Source: Acidobacteriaceae bacterium (GTDB taxonomy: Bacteria; Acidobacteriota; Terriglobia; Terriglobales; Acidobacteriaceae). From it: a DNA stretch of 64,000 nucleotides. The notes below the pieces were generated by a model. The model saw nothing but the letters and a program-made list of their open reading frames with translations. It was not told where the DNA came from and made no database searches. The stretch covers positions 3,253 through 67,252 of the forward strand of contig JARLFX010000008.1 of NCBI GenBank assembly GCA_031296355.1, written 5' to 3'. Both the position numbers and the translations under genes were made by a program. Shown piece by piece: positions 7,826 to 17,476 of the stretch. The number at the start of each line of letters is the position of its first letter. The first letter of the stretch is position 1.

Positions 7826-10734
7826 TTGTCATTGCCGAAGCGTTGCAGCAGGCCCTGGCCCAGCACCAGGCGGGCCAATTGGCCGAAGCCGAGGCACTGT
7901 ATCGTCAGGTCCTGGCGGTGGAGCCGCGGCAGTGCGATGCCCTTCATCTTCTGGGTGTTGTCGCCTTGCAGGCCGGTCACGCCGGTGCTGCGGTCGACCT
8001 GATTCTGCAAGCGATTGCCGTCCAGGGCGCCATTCCTCATTATCACGGCAATCTGGGGGAAGCATTACGCGCGGCAGCGCGCCCGGCCGAAGCGGTTGGC
8101 GCTTACCGGCGGGCCTTGGCGCTTGATCCCGGCAACGCCGGCATCCATGCCAATCTGGGTATGCTGCTGCTACTGTTGGGCGATTATGCCGAGGGAACCC
8201 TGGAGCTGGAATGGTTGTGGCGCCGCCCGGATGTCCCGCCACGTCCGTTTCATCAACCGTTCTGGGATGGCCTGCCCTTTCCCGGGAAAACGCTACTGAT
8301 CCACACCGAACAAGGCCTTGGTGACGTTGTTCATCTGATTCGCTACGCGCCTCTGCTCCGCAAGCTTGGCGGACCGGTTCTTCTTGAATGTGAGCGGTCC
8401 CTGGTTCCGTTGATGCAGTCGGTCAAGGGACTCGATGCCGTGATCGCGGCGGGGGAGCCGTTACCGCCCTTTGACTTGCAGACCCGCCTGCTGGGGCTGA
8501 TGCATCGATTTGCCACCGGTCTCGATACCATTCCTGCCGCAATTCCTTATCTGAGGACCGATCCGGCACGGGTGACAGCGTGGCGGCGCCGATTGGAGCG
8601 CGAGCCGCCGGGCCGACGGATCGGCCTGGTCTGGGCCGGGAGCCCCAAGCATGCCTTCGATACGGATCGCTCCTGTCCGCTGGAAAAGCTGGCACCCTTA
8701 TTGGACGTACCGGGACTGCGTTGGCTGTCTTTGCAGAAGGGTGAGCGGGTCGCGGACCTAGCACGATTGGGCTGGCAGAAGCGCATTGTCGATCTTGATT
8801 CCGCTATCTTCGATTTCGCCGATCTGGCGGCGGCCATCAGCGTACTGGACCTGGTCATCACGGTTGATACCGCCGTGGCTCATGTCGCCGGTGCGTTGGG
8901 ACGGCCGTGCTGGATCATGCTGCCCTTTATTCCTGATTGGCGCTGGCAGCTCGATCGAGCCGACAGTCCCTGGTACCCCAGCGTGCGTTTGTTCCGGCAA
9001 AGAGTGCGGGGTGATTGGAACGGCCTGATTGGCGACATCGTCCGGGCCCTGGACGGTGGCCGCCCGTGGCTGGGAACGATGCCGAAAGCACGCGTGCCGA
9101 TCGTGGAACCCGCTGTGCTCTGGGCTGCGGCGGTCGAAGACCACCGAGCGGGGCGATTGGCGCCGGCGATCACCGGTTACCGCCGATTTTTAGCCCAGGT
9201 CCCGGAACATGCCCACGCGTTGCATCTGCTCGGTTTGGCCTATTATCAAGGCGGCCTGAGCGAATCAGCAACCGGCCCGATGCTCCGGGCCCTGGCGTTG
9301 GCACCGGACGTTCCGGATTATCATGGCAATCTCGGCTCGGTTTTTGACCAGCTCGGTCAGCCTGATCGATCCGAGATCTGTTTCCGCAATGCCCTGATCC
9401 TCGATCCGGCTCACTGCGATTTTCTCTATAATCGAGCGGGTCTGGATCGACGCCGCGGCGACCTGGCTGCCACGATCCAAAGCTATCGGCGGGTCGTCGC
9501 CTGCCGTCCTGACTACGTCAAGGGCTGGAACAATCTGGGCACAGTATTCGAACAGGCCCGGATGGTCGAGCAAGCAGCCGCCGCGTTCCGTTGTGCCCTG
9601 AGCCTGGACCCGGCGCTGGCTCCCGCGTGGAACAATCTCGGCAATCTCGTCCGATACAGCGATGTGGCACTGGCCAAAGCGAGTTGTGCCCGGGCCTTGA
9701 CGATTGATCCTCATTTTGTCGATGCCCGCAGTAACCTTGGATCCGCCCTGCTGGTCGAAAACCGGCTGGATGAGGCGGATGCGCATTTCCGTCAGGTTCT
9801 GAACCAGAAGCCCGATCACGGTTTGGCGGCCTATCAGCACGGTATCGTCGCCTTGTTGAAAGGCGATCTCGCCGCAGGGTGGCCCGGATACCAGTCCCGC
9901 TGGGCGGTACCCGGCATGATACCGGGTTCCCGGGCGCAACCGGCTTGGCGCGGCCAGGACCCAACAGGCCAGACCGTGCTTCTGCATGCCGAGCAGGGGC
10001 TGGGCGACAGCTTGCAATTTGTCCGTTATGTTCCCCTGGTGGCTGCAAGAGGCGCACGGGTTGTGCTTGAGAGCCCCGCTGAACTGGCGACTTTGCTGCG
10101 ACATATACCGGGGCTGAGTGCTGTGGTTGCGATCGGGCAACCCCTGCCGCCTGTTGACTGGCAGTGCTCTTTGATGGAACTGCCCTGGATCCTCAACACC
10201 ACGATCGAGACGATCCCGGCCAACATTCCTTACCTGCAACCGCCACCAACCTACCGGCAACGTTGGCGGGGTCGGCTTGAGGGACTGCCCGGGCGACGGA
10301 TCGGATTGGTTTGGGCTGGCAACCCCGCGCACCAGAATGACGCCAACCGGTCAATCCCAGTGGCGGCATTGGCACCACTCGCGGGACTCAACGGCATTTC
10401 GTTTGTCGCTCTTCAGAAAGGGCCTGCGGCGACCGCGCTGCGCCCTGACGGGTTGATCGCGCTTGATCTGGGGCCGGAATTGACTGATTTCGCCGATACG
10501 GCCGCAATTCTGGAACAACTCGACCTGTTGATCGCGGCCGATACCTCGGTTGTCCATCTTGCCGGTGCCTTGGGCCGGCCGAGCTGGGTGTTGTTGCCGT
10601 TTGCTCCGGATTGGCGCTGGATGCTGGATCGTGACGACAGCCCCTGGTATCCGAGTCTGCGCCTGTTCCGGCAATCGACACGCGGCGACTGGGTGACCGT
10701 CATCGCGGCGGTATGCCGGGCACTCACATCATGA
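7822..10734 (+). CDS. Double TPR-GT9 protein (two TPR-glycosyltransferase units in tandem)
   Basis: A 970-residue protein made of two complete units. Unit 1 has TPRs at about 1-140 and a GT9-like domain at about 150-425 (EQGLGDVVHLIRYAP, GLVWAGSPKHAFDTDRSCPL, VDTAVAHVAGALGRPCW). Unit 2 has TPRs at about 430-695 and a second GT9-like domain at about 705-970 (EQGLGDSLQFVRYVPL, GLVWAGNPAHQNDANRSIPV, ADTSVVHLAGALGRPSW). The ATG at 7822 overlaps the previous stop as ATGA; an upstream start at 7771 would overlap that gene by more than 50 bases and is less likely. In unit 2 the usual RSCPL becomes RSIPV and the VDT motif becomes ADT, so the second domain may differ in activity. The likely origin is fusion of two adjacent genes of this family. 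Confidence 0.85.
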   Translation: MIVIAEALQQALAQHQAGQLAEAEALYRQVLAVEPRQCDALHLLGVVALQAGHAGAAVDLILQAIAVQGAIPHYHGNLGEALRAAARPAEAVGAYRRALALDPGNAGIHANLGMLLLLLGDYAEGTLELEWLWRRPDVPPRPFHQPFWDGLPFPGKTLLIHTEQGLGDVVHLIRYAPLLRKLGGPVLLECERSLVPLMQSVKGLDAVIAAGEPLPPFDLQTRLLGLMHRFATGLDTIPAAIPYLRTDPARVTAWRRRLEREPPGRRIGLVWAGSPKHAFDTDRSCPLEKLAPLLDVPGLRWLSLQKGERVADLARLGWQKRIVDLDSAIFDFADLAAAISVLDLVITVDTAVAHVAGALGRPCWIMLPFIPDWRWQLDRADSPWYPSVRLFRQRVRGDWNGLIGDIVRALDGGRPWLGTMPKARVPIVEPAVLWAAAVEDHRAGRLAPAITGYRRFLAQVPEHAHALHLLGLAYYQGGLSESATGPMLRALALAPDVPDYHGNLGSVFDQLGQPDRSEICFRNALILDPAHCDFLYNRAGLDRRRGDLAATIQSYRRVVACRPDYVKGWNNLGTVFEQARMVEQAAAAFRCALSLDPALAPAWNNLGNLVRYSDVALAKASCARALTIDPHFVDARSNLGSALLVENRLDEADAHFRQVLNQKPDHGLAAYQHGIVALLKGDLAAGWPGYQSRWAVPGMIPGSRAQPAWRGQDPTGQTVLLHAEQGLGDSLQFVRYVPLVAARGARVVLESPAELATLLRHIPGLSAVVAIGQPLPPVDWQCSLMELPWILNTTIETIPANIPYLQPPPTYRQRWRGRLEGLPGRRIGLVWAGNPAHQNDANRSIPVAALAPLAGLNGISFVALQKGPAATALRPDGLIALDLGPELTDFADTAAILEQLDLLIAADTSVVHLAGALGRPSWVLLPFAPDWRWMLDRDDSPWYPSLRLFRQSTRGDWVTVIAAVCRALTS

Positions 10735-10923
10735 ATGGCGGCGCATGAACCGGAACAACGACATCATCGCGTAGCCTCCTGTCGTGATCGGTGGCTCACA
10801 GTGCCGAAGATCGGGGCCAATGCCGGGAAAGCGAACCTTGAAAAATGCCGGATAGGCCTCTAAAGACACGGCAACCATCGATGTCAGGCTCATCGGTTTT
10901 CTGGTTTTCGAAGCGAGGACGGT

Positions 10924-11970
10924 ATGAAAGTGCGTAGATTGCTAACCCTGGGCCTGTTCGTCGCTGCGCTGCAGCCCGTTTGGGGCAACGTCCAGGATCT
11001 GGCGGCTGCATCCGACGCCGATACCCTCTCGGTTCTTCAAGCCGCGGCGGACAAAGGAAATGTTGATGCCCAGTTCAAATTGGGCTGGAAATATCTCAAT
11101 GGCGAGGGCGTCGACGTTGATCGCACCGCAGCCTTTCATTGGTATAGCATGGCCGCGAAACAGGGTAACGTCGCGGCTCAAAACAGTCTCGGCGTGTTGT
11201 ACCTCAACGGCTTGGGTGTGACCCGTGACACCAAAGCCGCCCGCGATTGGTTCATCAAGGCCGCCGATCAGGGTGATGTCCTGGCCAAGATCAATCTTGG
11301 TGATCTCTACATCGCCGGCGACGGAATCGACCGGGATGTCAAAAAAGCGATCGCGCTTTATGTTGAGGCGGCCAACGCCGGCAATGGTACGGCGGCTAAT
11401 AATCTTGGCACGATGTACCTCAACGGTGAAGACGTCACCAAGGATACAGCGCAAGCGATCTCATGGTTTCGAAAAGGCGCCGATGCCGGCAATCCTCTCG
11501 CTCAGTTTAACCTGGCTCAGAGTTACCGTACCGGTGACGGCGTCGAGAAAAATATCGCCGAGGCGATCCATCTGTTGCAAGAATCAGCAAAGCGCGGCTT
11601 TCCCATTGCCCAGAATGCCCTCGCCACCATTTACCTCAATGGCGATGGCGTGCCCCAGGATGCGGCCCAATCCTTTACGTTGTTTCAGGCTGCTGCCGCC
11701 AAAGGGCTGCCCGATGCTCAGAACGGTTTAGGGGTACTCTATCTCAATGGATTGGGAACCGAAAAAAACCTGACCGAGGCGCTATCCTGGTTCCAGAAAG
11801 CTGTCGACCTTGGCAGCGTCGATGCCGAGGTCAATCTGGGGTTGATGTATGAAAGCGGCCAGGGTGTTGCTGCCGACCGGAATGCAGCGATCAAACTGTA
11901 CCGCAAAGCGGCCTCACGCGGGAACGCTGTCGCGCGGAGTAATCTGGAACGGCTTGGTGTTCATTCGTAG
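10924..11970 (+). CDS. Secreted Sel1-like repeat protein
   Basis: A 348-residue protein beginning with a Sec signal peptide (MKVRRLLTLGLFVAALQPVWG). About eight Sel1-like repeats of roughly 36 residues fill positions 45-345, with the recurring pattern A..LG.(L/M)YLNG.GV..D...A..W(F/Y)..AA..G. SLR proteins are alpha-solenoid scaffolds for protein-protein contacts, often periplasmic and linked to envelope or exopolysaccharide assembly. An AGGA ribosome site lies close upstream. It stands alone on the plus strand, convergent with the SDR gene downstream. The partner is not evident. Confidence 0.85.
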   Translation: MKVRRLLTLGLFVAALQPVWGNVQDLAAASDADTLSVLQAAADKGNVDAQFKLGWKYLNGEGVDVDRTAAFHWYSMAAKQGNVAAQNSLGVLYLNGLGVTRDTKAARDWFIKAADQGDVLAKINLGDLYIAGDGIDRDVKKAIALYVEAANAGNGTAANNLGTMYLNGEDVTKDTAQAISWFRKGADAGNPLAQFNLAQSYRTGDGVEKNIAEAIHLLQESAKRGFPIAQNALATIYLNGDGVPQDAAQSFTLFQAAAAKGLPDAQNGLGVLYLNGLGTEKNLTEALSWFQKAVDLGSVDAEVNLGLMYESGQGVAADRNAAIKLYRKAASRGNAVARSNLERLGVHS

Positions 11971-12252
11971 CTTTTGGGGTCTGAGTGGCGTTGGCGCGCA
12001 AATCGGACAGCGATCCTGAAAGCCCGTCGTGAGGTAGAGGTCGCTCAGATCGCCTTGCGCTGCTCTGGTTCTGATTACTCGATGCCGAACAAGCACAACG
12101 ACAAAGTCCGGTATCGGGTTGAGAACTGGTGTGTCACGTCTCGACCAAAGGGTGGCTCCGCGCCGCTTACCCTGAAGCTACGGACAATGGCCGAAGTCCG
12201 CCCTTTTCCCAATTTGTGTATCAATGCACCGCGTCAAAGATCGGCGGTTTCG
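11971..12252. other. Convergent intergenic region, nothing recognised
   Basis: These 282 bases lie between the 3' ends of the Sel1 gene and the minus-strand SDR gene. Open frames crossing them lack recognisable motifs. I see no convincing terminator. Confidence 0.5.
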
Positions 12253-13197
12253 TCAGATGTTACCATAGCGACTGTTACGGAGCATCCGGTAGCCCTTGAT
12301 TAGTTCCCTTATTCCATCGTCCAGGGAATAGCGTGGTAGCAGACCGGTCGCCTCGATCTTCGCGTTGGAAACGATATAATCGCGCTTGTCCGGGTCTTCA
12401 CCGATCGGCGATTCCAGGAAGACGAATTTCGGCAGATGGCGCTGAATCTGCTGGCACAATTCGAACTTCGACAGATTGGCATCCGACAGGCCCAGATTAT
12501 AGACATTGTCCTTCATGATGTCGAAATGATCGATGGCATGAAGCATGGCGCGGGCGACATCGCGGATGTGAATAAAATTCCGTTTGAAATGGGCTTCGAA
12601 CAGGATAACGGCACGGTCATTGATCGCCCGGTAGACGAAGTCATTGACCAGCAGGTCGATACGCATCCGCGGTGACATGCCAAATACGGTCGCAAGCCGC
12701 AATGTGATGGCATTGCCGCGTTGCAGGACCAACTGTTCGGCCTCGACCTTCGTGCGGCCATAGAGAGAAATCGGCCGTAATGGCGACGATTCAGTGCAAA
12801 CCTGCCCCGGGTCGCCGATTCCATAACCGCTGTTCGAGACGGGCATCAGGATGCGTTGCGTCGGCGCTGCCAACCGGCACAGGCTGGCCACAGCATCACG
12901 ATTGAGCGAGACCGCCCCGATAGCATCGGCATCACACAGGGGCGCGCCGACCAGTGCCGCAAGGGGAATGATCAGGTCTTTGCCGTCAAGCGCATCTTGT
13001 AGTTGCTTTTCGTCGCGTGCATCGCCGCGGATTACCGAAAACTGAGGATCCGCGCAGACGGCGGCCAGGGCGTTCTGGTGGAACATGAAGTTGTCGAGGA
13101 CCGTCACCCGGTGTCCCGCCGCCAGCAGCGCCGGGACCAGAACCGAGCCGAGATAGCCTGCACCGCCGGTGACCAGAATGGACCAGGACTCGGCCAT
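12253..13197 (-). CDS. NAD-dependent sugar epimerase/dehydratase (extended SDR)
   Basis: A 314-residue extended short-chain dehydrogenase/reductase acting on a nucleotide sugar. It has the NAD-binding TGGAGYLG at the N terminus, a D (VLDNF) ending strand 2, the PVSNSGYG serine region and the YGRTK catalytic Tyr-Lys pair. A substrate-domain segment NFIHIRDVARAM is also typical. The ATG at 13197 is preferred to one at 13206 because the GAGGAG site is too close to the latter. It follows CDP-glucose 4,6-dehydratase on the same strand after 119 bases, so it probably reduces or epimerises the CDP-4-keto-6-deoxyhexose product, as in CDP-abequose or CDP-tyvelose type pathways. The exact reaction cannot be read from the sequence. 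Confidence 0.82.
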   Translation of the reverse strand: MAESWSILVTGGAGYLGSVLVPALLAAGHRVTVLDNFMFHQNALAAVCADPQFSVIRGDARDEKQLQDALDGKDLIIPLAALVGAPLCDADAIGAVSLNRDAVASLCRLAAPTQRILMPVSNSGYGIGDPGQVCTESSPLRPISLYGRTKVEAEQLVLQRGNAITLRLATVFGMSPRMRIDLLVNDFVYRAINDRAVILFEAHFKRNFIHIRDVARAMLHAIDHFDIMKDNVYNLGLSDANLSKFELCQQIQRHLPKFVFLESPIGEDPDKRDYIVSNAKIEATGLLPRYSLDDGIRELIKGYRMLRNSRYGNI

Positions 13198-13316
13198 TGT
13201 CTGCATGCTCCTCTATTGATTGATCGCCTGCCGACCTGCTTACGCCAAGACCATGCCCTCGGCAAGGCCAGCCACTCCCGGAACGGTGCCACAACGAGTG
13301 ACGGCAGCACGAGTGG

Positions 13317-14396
13317 CTATTGATCCTGGAACGCAGCAATCTGAGCCATGGTCAGAGCATGGCAATCAGCGCCGCTTCGATAGCCATTATGCCAATCGAT
13401 CGTCCAGCGCAGCGTCTCCTGCAATGTCAAGCGGGGCGTCCATCCCAAACGTTGCCGGGCTTTCGAGCAATCGAGGCGAAGAACGGCATCCTCATGCGGC
13501 GAATAACCCTCATGCAGCCGCCATCCCGCACCACGCCCCCAAAGCGCCGACATCATGTCAACAAGATCCCGCGTCGGACGTTCGCTCTCGGGAGCGGGGC
13601 CGAAATTCCAGGCCTCGGCAAACGTGTCACCGTTACCGTGCAATTTTTGTATCAGGGTCAGATAACCCGCCAGCGGATCAAGCACATGCTGCCACGGGCG
13701 GACCGCATTGGGACAACGAACGACCACCTCTTGCTGGCTGTCGAAGGCCGCGAGGATGTCGGGAACCAAGCGATCTTTTGCCCAGTCACCACCGCCGATC
13801 ACGTTTCCGGCCCGTGCGGTCGCGACAGAGACCGGCTTGCCGCCACGTCTTCCGGCGGTCGTCGCGAAATAGCTGGTGCGATAGGCCGCGGTTACCAACT
13901 CGGCACAGCCCTTGCTGCTTGCATAGGGATCGTGCCCCCCCATAGGCTCAAATTCACGATAGCCCCACAGCGAACCAGAGTTGCTATAGCATTTGTCGGT
14001 TGTAATAACCAGGGCGGCCGCGACATCCTCCTGCTGACGAACAGCCTCAAGCAGATTGACCGACCCCATGACATTGGTCGCGTAGGTTCCAACCGGATCC
14101 TCATAAGAGGCACGAACCAGAGGCTGAGCCGCCATATGAATAACGATCTCAGGTCGGTGGCGGCGCATGACCAGGAGAAGGTGTGGCAAGTCTCGAATGT
14201 CGCCGATTTCGCTGACCATTCCGGTACCGACCTGGGCCAATTCGAACAATGAAGGCTCGGTCGGCGCTGGAAGTGCATACCCCACGACTTCCGCTCCCAA
14301 TTTCTGTAACCAGAGCGACAGCCAAGCCCCCTTAAAACCGGTATGGCCCGTCAGAAGGACGCGGCGATTGCGCCAGAATTCTGGAATTACCGTCAT
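13317..14396 (-). CDS. rfbG: CDP-glucose 4,6-dehydratase
   Basis: A 359-residue extended SDR that matches RfbG/DdhB in length and motifs: VLLTGHTGFKGAWLSLWLQKLGAEVVGY at the N terminus (the GHTGFKG glycine loop is characteristic), HMAAQPLVRASYEDPVGTYATNVMG, VITTDKCY and the YASSKGCAE Tyr-Lys pair. It converts CDP-glucose to CDP-4-keto-6-deoxy-glucose, the entry to CDP-3,6-dideoxyhexoses and some heptoses or branched sugars. The partner glucose-1-phosphate cytidylyltransferase (RfbF) usually sits next to it but is not in this window. The downstream SDR gene is probably co-transcribed. The upstream leader carries GTATCT-TG-AGATAC (14425-14438), a small palindrome of unknown role. Confidence 0.92.
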   Translation of the reverse strand: MTVIPEFWRNRRVLLTGHTGFKGAWLSLWLQKLGAEVVGYALPAPTEPSLFELAQVGTGMVSEIGDIRDLPHLLLVMRRHRPEIVIHMAAQPLVRASYEDPVGTYATNVMGSVNLLEAVRQQEDVAAALVITTDKCYSNSGSLWGYREFEPMGGHDPYASSKGCAELVTAAYRTSYFATTAGRRGGKPVSVATARAGNVIGGGDWAKDRLVPDILAAFDSQQEVVVRCPNAVRPWQHVLDPLAGYLTLIQKLHGNGDTFAEAWNFGPAPESERPTRDLVDMMSALWGRGAGWRLHEGYSPHEDAVLRLDCSKARQRLGWTPRLTLQETLRWTIDWHNGYRSGADCHALTMAQIAAFQDQ

Positions 14397-15192
14397 TATG
14401 ATAAACTACTTTCTCTATACAGGGTATCTCAAGATACTGACGCCATGACGAGACATTTATTAAACTGGATAGAATCGGCAACCCAACGCATTCGTTAGCG
14501 GGGCCGTTGTCTTCATAAGAATCTAGTGATGTCGGGCTCCGATGTCCATCTCCGGCCAACGTGTTGCGCGCCTATGCCAAAAGGTAAATCGCTCCCAATT
14601 CGGCTATTCAAGTGACACAGACGGATTGCGAGCGTCCTAGATCGAGCATTCGGTTGAGGACGATGGCGGCGATCACGATTCCGGTGGCTTGTACCGGGTC
14701 GGCGTACGTTGAATATGAAGGGTTGTTCGTCGGTCGTGGTCCGCACTGTCGCGCGGCGCCCCGGCAGGCGATGGCCTTCTTCTCGCTTAGCCCGATCCGG
14801 GCATCCGTGCAACACATTGCGTCGCGGTTCTGAACCAAGCGGAATGCTGGCGACGGGGGAAGGCCGGATTTCAGTCGTTGCGACCCGCTCATTTCGTCGC
14901 TGCCCAGGACGGCGGGTATCTCACCAACCATCTGTCCAATGCGCCAACACGCATATCAGTGTAACGTGCTGATGAAAAGTCATTGCTGAAAAATCAACCT
15001 TCCACTACTGTTAGGTGCTGCCCAGACATGGCTGTTTTTGAAATGGCAGCTTGCCCTGCCTATCAAGTGGTCCGCTATTTGGGTGGTGGCACCAGAAAAT
15101 CAACTCACGATTGTTTTTGTATTTATCCGAGACGATCTTCGTCATGAACAAAACAGATTAACAATCTATAGTCGCAAATTACGAGGCGAGAT
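14397..15192. other. Long divergent non-coding region, possibly holding decayed coding sequence
   Basis: These 796 bases lie between rfbG (minus) and a GDP-fucose-synthase-like gene (plus). The central part (about 14510-14930) is GC-rich and has overlapping minus-strand open frames of about 100 codons with no family I recognise; one ends in a hydrophobic segment (ATGIVIAAIVLNRMLDLG) that looks like the end of a once longer protein. The last 130 bases are AT-rich, with a weak TATAGT (15167-15172) before the ATG at 15193. Both divergent promoters should lie here, but neither is clear. Confidence 0.4.
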
Positions 15193-16107
15193 ATGATCCT
15201 TGTTACTGGTGCTAGCGGTGTTCTTGGAAAGGCGTTGACGGCGGCGCTTACCCGAAACGGCGATGCATTTCGTATATTGTCAACGAATGATGGCGACCTT
15301 CGGGATGAAGCGACCACTTTAAGGCTGTTTCAAGAGATTAGACCGCGTCTCGTGTTCCATTTAGCGGCTCGAGTGCATGGCTTGATGGGAAACAAGTGCT
15401 TCCCGGCTGAAATGTTTATCGATAACGTTCGCATTAATTCCAACGTCATTGACGCGGCGCATAAGGTTCAGTGCAAGAAAATCGTCGCCATCAGCTCCGT
15501 CGCAGTTTATTCATCGGATTGCCAAATGCCGATATCGGAAGAAATGATATGGGATGGCCCTCCGCATGGCTCGGAGGCGTCCTATGGTCATGTAAAGCGA
15601 GCGATGTTGGCGCAGCTTGAAGCCTACAATATGCAATATGGTATGGCATATGCGTGTCCAATACTGACGAATATCTACGGACCGCACGATCGATTTGATA
15701 GCGTATATGGCCATGTTGTCCCGTCTCTCATAGCGAAATTCTACAAGTCTGCGCGAGACGGAACTGGCGTTAGTGTTTGGGGAACCGGCATTGCGGAACG
15801 TGACTTCATTTCCGGGCAAGATGCCGCTCGGGCCCTCCTGCTGATCGCTGAGAAGCATATCGGACCAATCAATGTTGCGACGGGCATGGTTTGTCCCATC
15901 CGTGACATGGTAGACATTTTACAGAAAATTTCGAAGGTTGACCGTATTACATGGGACAGATCAAAGCCCGATGGGCAGATCCACAGGCGTTATGATGTAT
16001 CTAAATTATTGAATCTTGGATTCGAGCCCGAGCTTTCTCTCGCCGAGGGCCTGGATATGACCTATCGATGGTACGCTGAGAATTTCCCGAACGTCCGCTC
16101 GTCCTGA
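15193..16107 (+). CDS. GDP-L-fucose synthase-like SDR epimerase/reductase
   Basis: A 304-residue extended SDR. The N terminus MILVTGASGVLGKAL binds NAD(P). The segment FHLAARVHGLMGNKCFPAEMFIDNVRINSNVIDAA closely follows the GDP-L-fucose synthase (Fcl/WcaG) pattern; catalytic residues are in AISSVAVYS and YGHVKRAM. Such enzymes carry out 3,5-epimerisation and 4-reduction of GDP-4-keto-6-deoxymannose, or relatives such as colitose synthase. No GDP-mannose 4,6-dehydratase is in the window, so the exact substrate is open. A GAGGCGAG ribosome site precedes the ATG. The gene is noticeably AT-richer than its neighbours, suggesting separate acquisition. Confidence 0.8.
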   Translation: MILVTGASGVLGKALTAALTRNGDAFRILSTNDGDLRDEATTLRLFQEIRPRLVFHLAARVHGLMGNKCFPAEMFIDNVRINSNVIDAAHKVQCKKIVAISSVAVYSSDCQMPISEEMIWDGPPHGSEASYGHVKRAMLAQLEAYNMQYGMAYACPILTNIYGPHDRFDSVYGHVVPSLIAKFYKSARDGTGVSVWGTGIAERDFISGQDAARALLLIAEKHIGPINVATGMVCPIRDMVDILQKISKVDRITWDRSKPDGQIHRRYDVSKLLNLGFEPELSLAEGLDMTYRWYAENFPNVRSS

Positions 16108-16519
16108 TAGCCTATTTTAGCGTATCGTAACTTATTGGGAATGCGAGAAATCGCTTGTCACGGCCTCCCGGGCGGGGTGACTGGCTTGGCAGGCAGCCGT
16201 CGGTTATGGCCGACACTCGTCGGCCGAAACGACAAGGGGCTGCGACAGGGTGCTGACCGGGCCTCGGCGGCGCGCGCGGCGGCGCTTGAAATCTGCCCAT
16301 TGCTTGCCGGTCATCGCTTGACTGCCCAGGATTGCGGCCCTCCATTCCCCTCGTGGGCCAGCGCCTGTTCCATGTGATGAATATCCACCCGCCATTGTCG
16401 AATTTCGCACCATGGTGCTGCGTGAAGAGCGCAACGATGGCTGCGGCATCAAAGCCCATCAGAACACAACTCCGGCGGTAGATGTATGGTTCTGGAATGA
16501 ATATGTGCAAGAGATCGCG
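16108..16519. other. Intergenic region, no supported gene
   Basis: These 412 bases separate two plus-strand glycan genes. All three minus-strand frames are open for stretches, with fragments that look protein-like (for example IVALFTQHHGAKFDNGGWIF) but break frame, so this could be a degraded gene. No family is recognised. A weak purine stretch before 16520 is the only ribosome site seen for the following GT2 gene. Confidence 0.4.
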
Positions 16520-17407
16520 ATGAAGCTTTCTATTATTACCCCCTGCCTCAACGCGGCGCAGGTATTACGGTGCTGTATCGACAGCGTGTTACAACAGGGC
16601 GGTGCGACGATCGAGCACATCATCATGGACGGTGGATCGACCGACGGGACACAGGAGATTCTCGCAGAATTCCCGACTATTCGCTGGCAGTCGCGAGCTG
16701 ACGAGGGCATGTACGACGCCATGAACCGCGGAATGGCAATGGCAACGGGGGACGTCATCGCATTTTTAAACAGCGACGATCGGTTGGCGCCCGGTGCGGT
16801 TCAATCTGTCGCGGCAGCATTCCGCGACGATCCCGCGGCGCCATGCGTCACCGGTTTTGCTCAATTGCAGCCCCCCAACGGTGATGCGCCGTGGCTCTAT
16901 CCAGCGCCGCTACGCCGGTTGAGTGTTGCGGCGGCCTTGTACGGTCCGGTCCTGCTCAATGCCCGGTTTTTTCGACGAGCGATCTTCGATACGGTTGGTG
17001 TTTTTTACCCTAAATTTAAGGTTGCTGGCGACCGCGATTTCATCTTGCGATGTGCCGCAAGTGGCATGGAAACGGTCCAGATCGATGACATCGTCTATAT
17101 CTATAATTCTCACCCGAAATCTCTGACGTTCTCGGAGCAGGGCCTATTGACGGCTGCGGCAGACAATCTCCGCCTGAGTCGTGATCGGCTTGATACCCTG
17201 CCTCATCATGACCCGATGCGACCCCTCTATCGAGCCTGGCACGGTTGGTCGGTTGGCCAAAACGCCTATTATGCCATCAAATTCAACCATATCGGCCAAG
17301 CTCTGCAGCAGTCTTGCCAAGCCTTCGCCGGAGACTGCGCCTGGCCTTACTACTTTATCCTGGGTTTGCCCAAAATTCGCCGGTTTCGCAGCGGCGAGTT
17401 TGCGTAA
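16520..17407 (+). CDS. Family 2 glycosyltransferase
   Basis: A 295-residue GT-A fold enzyme. It opens with MKLSIITPCLNAAQVLRCCIDSVLQQ, followed by HIIMDGGSTDGTQEI and the acidic motif VIAFLNSDDRLAPGAV, which supplies the metal- and nucleotide-sugar-binding aspartates. The later segment VAGDRDFILRCAASG fits the acceptor-side ED/RD motif. This is the WcaA/WcaE-like subgroup that adds single sugars to lipid-linked oligosaccharides at the inner membrane. An upstream in-frame start at 16412 adds 36 residues without family similarity, so the ATG at 16520 is used. It converges with the next GT2 gene. Donor and linkage are unknown. Confidence 0.85.
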   Translation: MKLSIITPCLNAAQVLRCCIDSVLQQGGATIEHIIMDGGSTDGTQEILAEFPTIRWQSRADEGMYDAMNRGMAMATGDVIAFLNSDDRLAPGAVQSVAAAFRDDPAAPCVTGFAQLQPPNGDAPWLYPAPLRRLSVAAALYGPVLLNARFFRRAIFDTVGVFYPKFKVAGDRDFILRCAASGMETVQIDDIVYIYNSHPKSLTFSEQGLLTAAADNLRLSRDRLDTLPHHDPMRPLYRAWHGWSVGQNAYYAIKFNHIGQALQQSCQAFAGDCAWPYYFILGLPKIRRFRSGEFA

Positions 17408-17476
17408 ATCGACCAAAATAGCGTCCCGGGTCAGTGGGTTGTCCGGACATGGCATGGCTCGCGCTGCCGCGTGGCG

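Noticed and set aside
9265..10332. 355-codon minus-strand frame
   Set aside because: Lies wholly antisense to the double TPR-GT9 gene and has no domain; long antisense frames are expected in GC-rich genes with this codon bias.
14608..14931. Possible transposase fragment in the 14.4-15.2 kb gap
   Set aside because: The hydrophobic end looks protein-like, but no transposase motif, terminal repeats or target duplication could be seen.
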